NCBI RefSeq assembly: GCF_037975245.1
Contig: NC_092570.1
Coordinates: forward strand, 13,652,501 to 13,716,500
Source of the DNA: Apostichopus japonicus
Taxonomy: Eukaryota; Echinodermata; Holothuroidea; Aspidochirotida; Stichopodidae
Length of the DNA: 64,000 nucleotides
Direction: 5' to 3'
Position 1 is the first letter of the stretch, and each line of letters begins with the position of its first letter. The notes under the pieces are model-generated. The model did not search any database. It was not told the origin of the DNA and saw only the letters and a list, made by a program, of their open reading frames with translations. Made by a program: the position numbers and the translations under genes. Shown one piece after another: positions 38,301-50,300 of this stretch.

Positions 38301-41300
38301 TCAAACGTGCATGCTTTTTATTCTTCATACTCATCTATATTGTATTTTATTCTGCAGTTTTATTACATATTATGTGTCATATATATTTTTTTTTTACTGT
38401 TACATAGCGTTTTAGAGCACTTTTTTGGATTTTACGCTTCATAAAATAAATTATTATTAAAATTATTAAATGATGGTTCTCACCAGCCTGAAAATTAAAG
38501 TCGTTCTCCTGATCGTCCATGGTGATTAGCAGGGTCAGTTGGGGCGGTACAGAATCGGTGCTGGTATTCTTCACAAGGTCCAACTCCTTAGCATCTTTCA
38601 CCAGTCTTCTACCGGGAAGGGTTGACCATACTCGAAGCATTCCCTGTTAAAATCAGAAACCAACAACCTTCTACATGTTAAAACAGGGTTTTGGGTTTCA
38701 TTCAATGTTTTCCAAAAAAACAAAATGGCAGTTTTTCTGCTTTATGTGTTAAATTTAAACATCTAATAAAAAAAAATAAATAAATAAAATGTGCATAAGT
38801 ATTAAAATCGAATGCAACAATATTTTACCTAGCTTCTTTAAATTGTGACACTGTACAACAGTGGCAGGATGGAGAGAGGGGGGAGGGAGGGCAGCTTATC
38901 CCTTCTTCCCCCTGTTCCTATGCTTGATGCCATAGGTTGTGTTGAAAAGGTACATTTTGTTGTGTAAGGCGACCAAATTTAATGTTTATTTACCAAATAA
39001 AGAATTCATGAACCAGAAAACTGTCAGGAAACGAAGAAACAATTAGGTAGAATCGGCATAAACCGGGAGAAGCATCTTGAGCTCCACCAATTGATCTAGT
39101 CAGCCCTTACTTGGTAATTATCTCTCTAAACCATGGATGTGCTCTGAATCGGGATACCAATTTCAGATACAGTAACTTTGTTACCAGAGATAAACCAATT
39201 TATTGTTAATGGTTTTATGTGCTGTTCTGAGGAAGTCTGTTCCTTTAAAAAAAATTGTTTTGTCATTATATCATCTTGAAGTAAAATTCCAGCAGACTTT
39301 TTTTGAGCTTTTGGTTTCGATAATATTCAGGTGGCTTATTCACAGAGGAAAGTAATATTTCTACAAAGAAACTTTTCATTTTAACAAAGAGAAATACAGA
39401 GAAAAGGCCAACAAAGCAAACTTTTAAAAGCAAGGTTAACAACTTCCATTTCAGGCATAAGTCAATAAGAACCTAATGCTAGGAAGGTAACACCTCCAAG
39501 AACAACTTCCACGACGTTATTTCAGACTACCTATTGTGTTCTACTCTATGGATGATGAGTCAAGGGTGTAGCCAGTGAAAATAGCTTAAATTCAATCAAC
39601 AATTTCTTCATTAATGGACAAGATATTGAGATGGGGGATTTCATCAAACGCTGTGAAATATTTTGAACTTTTAATGAAATCCCTACATCGTCTACAAATG
39701 TAATGTCACTTTAAAGCAAACAAGAAAGAGGAAATTAACCGACAAATTATCACAAAGGTTTACTTACGGAATCATTGACATTCATAATTCTATTTCCATC
39801 TAAACTCCATGTGAGGCTGATGAGTGGGTCACCGAGGGCACTTTCATTCCTGATATACCTCACTGCTTGAGGCTGGTCTTGCATCAAACTGTATGTGATG
39901 ATATCTCCTGCAAGAGACATGTCACAGAAAGTGACTTAGTATTTAACAAGGACAGGGTATGTTCATAGATGGTGATGTGACGATATCTCCTGCAAGAGAC
40001 ATGTCACAGAAAGTGACTTAGTATTTAACAAGGACAGGGTATGTTCATAGATGGTGATGTGACGATATCTCCTGCAAGAGACATGTCACAGAAAGTGACT
40101 TAGTATTTAACAAGGACAGGGTATGTTCATAGATGGTGATGTGACGTTATCACCTGCAAGAGACATGTCACAGAAAGTGACTTAGTATTTAACAAGGACA
40201 GGGTATGTTCATAGATGGTGATGTGATGATATCTCCTGCAAGAGACATGTCACAGAAAGTGACTTAGTATTTAACAAGGACAGGGTATGTTCATAGATGG
40301 TGATGTGATGATATCTCCTGCAAGAGACATGTCACAGAAAGTGACTGAGTATTTAACAAGGACAGGGTATGTTCATAGATGGTAATGTGATGATATCTCC
40401 TGTAAGAGACATGTCACAGAAAGTGACTCAGAATTTAACAAGTACAGGGTATGTTCATAGATGGTAATGTGATGATATCTCCTGTAAGAGACATGTCACA
40501 GAAAGTGACTTAGAATTTAACAAGGACAGGGTATGTTCATAGATGGTGATGTGATGATATCTCCTGCAAGAGACATGTCACAGAAAGTGACTTAGTATTT
40601 AACAAGGACAGGGTATGTTCATAGATGGTGATGTGATGATATCTCTTGCAAGAGACATGTCACAGAAAGTGACTTAGTATTTAACAAGGACAGGGTATGT
40701 TCATAGATGGTAATGTGATGATATCTCCTGCAAGAGACATGTCACAGAAAGTGACTTAGTATTTAACAAGGACAGGGTATGTTCATAGATGGTGATGTGA
40801 TGATATCTCTTGCAGGAGACATGTCACAGAAAGTGTGACTTAGTATTTAACAAGGACAGGGTATGTTCATAGATGGTAATGTGATGATATCTCCTGCAAG
40901 AGACATGTCACAGAAAGTGACTTAGTATCTAACAAGGACAGGGTATGTTCATAGATGGTGATGTGATGATATCTCTTGCAAGAGACATGTCACAGAAAGT
41001 GACTTAGTATTTAACAAGGACAGGGTATGTTCATAGATGGTGATGTGATGATATCTCCTGCAAGACATGTCACAGAAAGTGACTTAGTATTTAACAAGGA
41101 CAGGGTATGTGCACAGACGGTGATGGGAAGGGTGCAGAATGTCAAGGTATCATGTGTGGATGTGACTAGGGGTGGGAGAGGAGGAGGGGAGGGGGAAATA
41201 TGTGTTGGAGTGAGTGGGTGGGGCCTTTGGTCTTCTTGTCATAGGGAACTTCTGAAAGTATGCTCATACATAATTGTAAATATGAGAATCTTTCTAGTAT

Positions 41301-44300
41301 TCCACAAGAATGTGTCAATGTTCCCTAGTTTTGAACTATACGAGAGACCGCCTTATCTAGCTGTCTTCCCTCTGCTGTAAATCCATCCAATCTTAATTCC
41401 GCTCAGTAACATGAGCAGGAGATTATGTATTTCGGGGATGTTTAATATTTCTCCTGTATATGGCTACATCATCAAAACTATGACATTTTCAAATGCAAAT
41501 CATGATGTTTTCAATGCAGGCTTGACTTTGTATTGCATTGAGTTTCACCTCAGTTCACCTCAAGTATGCTCACCTTTCATGGTACCGACAGCTATCTGCT
41601 GTTGATTAGCAGAAACTTCTACTGCAGAGACACCAATCACCTTCTTATTGATGTTCAACAATGTTGACTCTATAGTAAATTGCTGTAAAATAATGAATAA
41701 AATGCCCCCAAAAAGAAGAAGAAGAAAACACAATGGGTCAATAAAAAGTAACATATTATAAACCATAATGCCGAAAAAATGTTAACAAACAATAATAATG
41801 TGATAAAAACAAGTGAATCTGCATTTGTTTATTGTGTATATTCGATAGGATCTAGGCACAGTTTTCAGCCATTAGAAATACACCCAAATAGTGGAACTTG
41901 TTGTAATGAATGTACAGTGTCCCAATGGCTCAACGATTTTGAGGCAGTTTTCTTTTTGCGGTATGCTTCCTAAATTCAAACTTCACATGTCCCCCTGCCA
42001 TTTCCAAGAGTGCCCCACTCCCACCCCCCACTCCCACCCGCCCCCCCACCCACCAGATTAAATCCTCCTCCACACTCCTCTGCCCTCTTCTCTTGCTGTT
42101 CTCTCATGCAAAATGAATTAATTCTGTCACTTACTTTCCAGCACTCGATTTCGTGATGTTTATAAATTCTAAAGGCGGGGACATCTTCGATAAAGTTCAA
42201 ATCGAAGGTTCTTAATGAAAGAAAATTGAGTTGCTGAGTATCTGGATCAAGAAGGGCCAAAGCTCCTGCTGGTTGAACAGCATCTGATGTTTGTAACAGT
42301 TGCGTGTGCTGCCAAATGTTTTTCCTGCAGTGAACAAGAAAGACTGTTGTATATGACAGTTACAAAAGACAGTTTTGAACACACTGTTGTCTAACAACTA
42401 AACTTCATTCATAGACTTGATACATATAGTACAAGTACACTAATGGAAAAATAACTGCCAGTGGGTATGTGCTGGGGCTTCAATTTTATTTTGGATGAGG
42501 AGTCGAGGGTGGGAGAGGGAGGAAGGGGAGGGGCCGGAGGAAGGGGAGGGGCTAACTTGTGTTGGCAGTACAACTAGGCTAATGATTAAACAACTGGGAG
42601 TGAGTGAACCTCGGGCATCGTCTTTTTTTTTGGGGGGGGGGTGAAGAATGGGGAACACTTGTGTGTCTTGCCCCATCAATACAACGCACTAGCAGTACAG
42701 CTAGTCTATTAAATGGGAAATTAATATGAGTGGGTTTGCTGAGGGGAGGGGGGGGGGGTTAGGGAGGAGGTGCACAGCCATCTTTCTTTATCATATACAA
42801 TCTTTAAAAGTTCTTTAAATGTGCTTACTTGTCTTACCACATTGTCAATATATTCTTCGTCACAGAGTGCTATGATCACAGGATAGAACCAATCATTATT
42901 GACAAATTTGTTCAATGCCAATGGGATCAGTAGTTAGTATTTTCATCTATAATACCAATCGGTTGACAAGAACAATAGCACAAGGATGATTTTCATTCTT
43001 ATTCCCTTGGCCTTGCCCCTCCTCACCCCCCCCCCCCACATACCCATCAACTGTAAGAGAAAGTATATGAATATGCATAAATTTGTGATGATTCAAACTT
43101 CACATATATACTCTTCTAAAGTTTGCTAATTGTTACATAAACACAAACTCACCTCTTGGATTGCCTCTCTGTAACCATATGATGGTACGTTCCTGTCACA
43201 AGATCATAAGCTGGGTCGTCCCTACCCCGGTTTCCCACGACGGCCGTCTCAGCGGACCTAATAATGATCTGCTCCATTTGCCAGAGTATGTAACGCTCAC
43301 AGTTTACGGGCTCCAGTACGGTACTACATACCGACTCGGCCGGACGCCGGTCCAGCAGATCCTCTGAGAGTGGATTGGCTAATTTTTGCTGATCCTGTTG
43401 CGATTCTCTTTCTTCCCTGTTCTGTTTCCTTGCTTTGAGTTGGAATTCCGAAATGTCTACAATCTTTTGGAATTGTTCCTCTTCGGATTTGTCCACTGCA
43501 TTGTTGATGAGGTGCACTAGTAACTCTCTTATCTGTAACCAAAATGAGAAAATCCCTTTTAGCTATGACACGTACAGGTGATAAGATCTCTAGGTAACAC
43601 AGGGGGTATGACAAAGGTAGCTACTAGCTATGACAAAGGTAGCTATGACAAAGGTAGCTATGACAAAGGTTATCAAATGCTGTATAGTTATAAAAGGAAG
43701 GGGACGCTGATAGCAATGATATCACCAAAAGGCAATGAAACTTAGTAGTTAGCATCACTGAAAGCAATGAAACTAAGTATCACCAAAAGCAATGAAACTA
43801 AGTATCACCGAAAGCAATGAAACTTAGTAGTTAGTATCGCTGAAGTCAATGAAACTGCGTAGTTAGTATTACTGGAAGCAATAAACTAAGTATCACTGAA
43901 AGCAATGAAACTGAGTAGTTAGTTTCACCAAAAGCAATGAAACTGAGAAGTTAGCATCACTGAAAGCAATGAAACTAAGTATCACTGAAAGCAATGAAAC
44001 TAAGTATCACTGAAAGCAATGAAACTAAGTATCATCAAAAGCAATGAAACTTAGTAGTTAGCATCACTGAAAGCAATGAAACTAAGTATCACCAATAGCA
44101 ATGAAACTTAGTAGTTAGTATCGCTGAAGTCAATGAAACTGCGTAGTTAGTATTACTGGAAGCAATAAACTAAGTATCACTGAAAGCAATGAAACTGAGT
44201 AGTTAGTTTCACCAAAAGCAATGAAACTGAGAAGTTAGCATCACTGAAAGCAATGAAACTAAGTATCACTGAAAGCAATGAAACTAAGTATCACTGAAAG

Positions 44301-47300
44301 CAATGAAACTAAGTATCATCAAAAGCAATGAAACTTAGTAGTTAGCATCACTGAAAGCAATGAAACTAAGTATCACCAAAAGCAATGAAACTAAGTATCA
44401 CCAAAAGCAATGAAACTAAGTATCACCGAAAGCAATGAAACTTAGTAGTTAGTATCGCTGAAGTCAATGAAACTAAGTATCACCAATAGCAATGAAACTT
44501 AGTAGTTAGTATCGCTGAAGTCAATGAAACTGCGTAGTTAGTATTACTGGAAGCAATAAACTAAGTATCACTGAAAGCAATGAAACTGAGTAGTTAGTTT
44601 CACCAAAAGCAATGAAACTGAGAAGTTAGCATCACTGAAAGCAATGAAACTAAGTATCACTGAAAGCAATGAAACTAAGTATCACTGAAAGCAATGAAAC
44701 TAAGTATCATCAAAAGCAATGAAACTTAGTAGTTAGCATCACTGAAGTCAATGAAACTAAGTATCACCAATAGCAATGAAACTTAGTAGTTAGTATCGCT
44801 GAAGTCAATGAAACTGCGTAGTTAGTATTACTGGAAGCAATAAACTAAGTATCACTGAAAGCAATGAAACTGAGTAGTTAGTTTCACCAAAAGCAATGAA
44901 ACTGAGAAGTTAGCATCACTGAAAGCAATGAAACTAAGTATCACTGAAAGCAATGAAACTAAGTATCACTGAAAGCAATGAAACTAAGTATCATCAAAAG
45001 CAATGAAACTTAGTAGTTAGCATCACTGAAAGCAATGAAACTAAGTATCACCAATAGCAATGAAACTTAGTAGTTAGTATCGCTGAAGTCAATGAAACTG
45101 CGTAGTTAGTATTACTGGAAGCAATAAACTAAGTATCACTGAAAGCAATGAAACTGAGTAGTTAGTTTCACCAAAAGCAATGAAACTGAGAAGTTAGCAT
45201 CACTGAAAGCAATGAAACTAAGTATCACTGAAAGCAATGAAACTAAGTATCACTGAAAGCAATGAAACTAAGTATCATCAAAAGCAATGAAACTTAGTAG
45301 TTAGCATCACTGAAAGCAATGAAACTAAGTATCATTGAAAGCAATGAAACTAAGTATCACTGAAAGCAATGAAACTAAGTATCACCGAGAGCAATGAAAC
45401 TAAGTATCACTGAAAGCAATGAAACTTAGTAGTTAGCATCACTGAAAGCAATGAAACTAAGTAGTTAGCATCACTGAAAGCAATGAAACTAAGTAGTTAG
45501 CATCACTGAAAGCAATGAAACTAAGTAGTTAGCATCACTGAAAGCAATGAAACTAAGTATCACTGAAAGCAATGACACTAAGTATCACAGAAAGTAAAGA
45601 AACTGAGTTGTTAGTATCATTGAAAGCAATTAAACGAATTATCACTGAAAACAATGAAACTAAGCATCACCGAAAGCAATGAAACCGAGTAGTTAGCATC
45701 ACCGAGAGCAATGAAACTAAGTATCACCAAAAGCAATGAAACTAAGTAGTTAGCATCACTGAAAGCAATGAAACTAAGTATCACCAAAAGCAATGAAACT
45801 AAGTATCACAGAAAGCAATGAAACTGAGTATCACTGAAAGCAATGAAACTAAGTATCACCAAAAGCAATGAAACTTAGTAGTTAACATCACTGAAAGCAA
45901 TGAAACTAAGTATCACTGACTGCATTGAAACTAAGTATCAAAGAAAGCATCGAAACTTAGTAGTTAGCATCACTGAAAGCAATGAAACTAAGTATCACCG
46001 AAAGCAATGAAACTTAGTTTCACCAAAAGCAATGAAACTAAGTTTCAACAAAAGCAATGAAACTTAGTAGTTAGTATCGCTGAAAGCAATGAAACTAAGT
46101 CGTTAGTATTACTGGAAGCAATGAAACAAAGTATCACCAAAAGCAATGAAACTAAGTATCACCAAAAGCAATGAAACTAAGTATCACAGAAAGCAATGAA
46201 ACTTAGTATCACTGAAAGCAATGAAACTAAGTATCACCAAAAGCAATGAAACTTAGTAGTTAACATCACTGAAAGCAATGAAACTAAGTATCACTGACTG
46301 CATTGAAACTAAGTATCAAAGAAAGCATCGAAACTCAGTAGTTAGCATCACTGAAAGCAATGAAACTAAGTATCACCGAAAGCAATGAAACTAAGTATCA
46401 CAGAAAGCAATGAAACTTAGTATCACTGAAAGCAATGAAACTTAGTATCACAGAAAGCAATGAAACTTAGTATCACTGAAAGCAATGAAACTAAGTCGTT
46501 AGTATTACTGGAAGCAATGAAACTAAGTATCACTGAAAGCAACGGAACTGAAGTGCACTGAAAGTAACGAAAAAGTATTGAAAGCGATGAAAATACAGTC
46601 AGTACCACTGCAAGCAATAAAACTTTGCATCACTGGCAGCTGTGAAATATAGTATCGTTGAAACCAACAAGAAAATATCAATCACGTAATGGAGTAGTAT
46701 TGATTTTGTTTGTTAGAATAAATGATTCAAATCCTTAAAATTACCAAATAGTACTCCGGTGCCTGCCATGATGATATTACAGTTTCTGGGGAGATGAAAT
46801 TTGTCGAACGCCTTCCGAGTTGTTCCAAATTCTCTGCCGATCGAGACAAATCTGATTCATCTCTTTTTGGCAAACTTGAGTCTTGATCTAAATACAAAAA
46901 AAAAAAAAAAACGAAGAAAAAAAGCAGATGAGATAGACAGAGCTACAGGAGTGTAGGTAGAATTGAGTAAAAATGAAATATTTGTAAAATTTGATATATA
47001 ATTCATATATAAGATGACATCACAGAAAATAAAAAAAAACTCATATCATGGCAGAGATATATATTAAGAAGTAGACTGGTTCGTGATATTACTGCCTTTT
47101 GTTTTATGATATGACACAGATGATATAACAATAACAGCGACGTCTGTTATCTTAATTGGCTGCTATTTACTTCATTTCTACATACTGGCTTCTATGTGTA
47201 GAGCTGTACTAATACTCAATATAACTGCTTCAAGGCTACCACCTATTCTAACAAAGGCACACCATTTTCTTTGGGGGGGGAGGGTGGGATGGGGCAGGGG

Positions 47301-50300
47301 ATGATGTGTATAGTTTAGTGAAATTTCTGCGAGCTATTAGCATACAATTTCACCTGATATATTTTACAACTTATTACATCCTTATTCATTCATTAAACTA
47401 CCTGACTTTGGTAACACCCCTATAGGACTGCCCCATCTTTCCTTGGCTTTGATGAGCCTTTCTTGCTCCTCTGCCAACCGCCTTTGTTCCTTTTTCAATT
47501 GCTGTACCTGTTTTTGTGTCCAGCCATACTCTTTATCTCTTTCCTATAAAATAAAAAAATATATAATTTATTTGAAAACACCAAAATGATAGATGGAAAG
47601 GTTAAAAAGAAGACGTTGGTGTAAGTGATGGTATGGTGATGAGACAGTAAACCCCCCCCCCCTGAGCCAGTGGCGGAGCTAGGGGTATTGGTCAGGGGGG
47701 GGCGAGAATGGTCTGTAGGGGTGCTTTCGACACCATCTAAGCGGAGCTCCACCATAGGTTGGCGCGGAGCGTACAGAAATATTTTTGAGTAAAGATACTC
47801 CCTAGATCACCAGAAATGACCCTTTCCGGGCCTTGCTTATTTGCAGATAAACGAAGAATAAATAGGTGTCATGGCCATTTTGTCAGAAAATTACACCAAC
47901 AAAATGTGACAAATGTCAATAGGTATTTGAGAGCGCAATAAAAAAGTCAAAAATCGCGAATAAGTAAAAAGTGGTAAAAAGCTGAAAAGGGCGCCAGCAG
48001 TCCATTTGAGTCCGTCAGGGGGGGCATCCGCCCCCTCTGACTATATGGACGCTCGGCCACTGCCCACCTCCTCATATGTATTGCATTTCTTGTTGAGCAC
48101 CTACCATGGAACATAAATTCTTGACCAGGCCTAATGAGGGGGTGGGGGGGTTGGTGGGGTATGGGATGCTTAGGCCTGGGTCAATTAGGGGGACAGGGAA
48201 GTATTGGATACAGAATATTGAACTCTCATTTCATAATATATTCATAAGGAAACATGGGGACTTCAAAAGGGGGTCTTAACCATGGACCATGAGAGGGGTC
48301 GGGGGGGGGAAGGTTTTCTAGGGAGCTAAAGGCTATGAGGATTGAAGACTTCAAAAAGGGTCTCGGCCCCAACTTGGCTCTTCACGACCCTGCTCTTGAC
48401 TTATTCAAACTACACAAATGGTGATTACTTCCGCTCTTCTAGTTTCTTGCTTTGTAGTTATACAACAGTTTCTGTACCTCTCTCAGTAACTGGAGAACTG
48501 GTGAGCTCCTATCCTGGGGTTAATCCTTCATATCAAGACAATGGTAGTCACATTAGTACCCTGACGATATTTGCATACTAAACATGCATGCAGTATCAAG
48601 TTCATTTAGTATCCTAGTCAATCTCAAAGATTTGCTTTTCATTGGTGCTAAAACATAAAATTTACAAACATGAATACCAAAAGCGAAAAATTTACATGTA
48701 CAAGCAGAAGTATAGAATAAGTAAGCAGTAAAAACAGTTCAGAAATACCAAGAAAAATTTTCAAAAGGACCCCAAAAAATGAAGAAATGACACACATTTG
48801 TAAAAGTGAAGATTGCACAGGGAAAACAAGACTTACAGCAATTTGAGGCACATTTGGAAAATGAAAATTGCACACTTAGTTTTGAGACACCTAAGTATAT
48901 CAGAGTTTTTGGATTTCATGTGGAAGACTGTTCCAGGCTCTGGCAGAATGCACTGGAAGGATTCTTTGTGGACCCTTTCTATATACACATCTAGTTCATA
49001 TCGCTTTTGTCTGGGTTTTTATTTTTCTTCTGTTTAGTTGCTTGCCTTCTCATTTTCAAAAAGAGATGGTTTGGTGTAAATATGTGTTTGCAGAAGTGAC
49101 TTCACATGGATTGGATGTCAAATGAGCCTCTGTAGGCTTCCAAACCCTCCTGATAATACTCAAAGCCAAACTTTGCCCAGATAGCATCAGCATAGGCAAA
49201 GGAGGCAAGGGGGCTGGGGGGGCTGCACCCCCCCCCCGAACTAATTTTTTTGTGAAAATTTGGGCATTATGCTGAAAATTTTTCGGGCACCTGCTGAAAG
49301 AAAAATAATTTGCAATGTGTTTTTCAATGGTTAAACTGATATTATTATTATCATTATTATTGTAACGACTTCCCCAATAATTCTAACCAATATGAAAGGG
49401 TAATAACACGGCAAATGACTGTATGTTATTGGCATGCGATGTCAAAACCGATGCATGCCTATATGATATGCACATTTACATGTTGAACGCGCGCAGAGCG
49501 TGCAAAAAATTTGGTTATATTTTTCGGGAAAGTCGTTACAGCCCCCCAAATCAAATTTGGCTCCTACTCCTATGAGCATCAGTGTGGAAAGGTTGACTTG
49601 TAATGGGTGTAAATTATCTTAAACCATTGATAATATACTTCTATCATATCAGGATCACCCACTGAAATCAAGAAACTTCAGCAAAAGTACCCCGTTTTAT
49701 TTTTTTATGATTATACTGAGGGTTTTGTACAAAGGGACATATTCCAGCTGTCTCTAGCCTACCATTCACCTCAGTTGGAACTACATCAGGTATGGGTACA
49801 TTTGGAATTATTACACGCCTTTATGAAAAGACATGAATGAAAAATGACTTTTGAAAGATTTCTTGCTAGTCTAGATAAGCAGTTCTAGGAGACCTTGAAT
49901 ACTTTCTACCAATTCTCAAATTGATATTTTGGGCCTTTTGCACACCATTTTCAGCATTGGAAAAACAAAAACACACATTTTCAGGGCAAAAATAGTCTGT
50001 AGATAATACATCAAGCCAATTTTCAAAACATTTCAAAGAATATTTTGTTTAACAATAACTGACTGTCAAAACCTCAGTGATTCACATATTGCTCAATTCA
50101 GTGGGCGCTTTAATGATACTTTTGAAAATTTCTCAGTCTTCTTTCGTTTCTTTTAGTCTTCTTTTCTTGCGAAGCAAGACATAATTTGTGTTAAAATACT
50201 TATGTTTGTAAGGGCCCATAGAAGGACTGTATCACATATATGCTATGTAGGAGTAACTCTTTCCTGCATCTTTGGCTTCAGCTGCCTGAAATCATGGGAT

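Noticed and set aside
43715-46570. CRISPR-like array
   Set aside because: Repeats of about 25 bp recur, but there are no unique spacers. The intervals are variants of the same unit, and the context is an animal intron.
48806-49037. Two overlapping plus-strand frames of 62 and 74 residues
   Set aside because: They fall in an intron of the WD-repeat gene, opposite strand, overlap in different frames and lack splice support.
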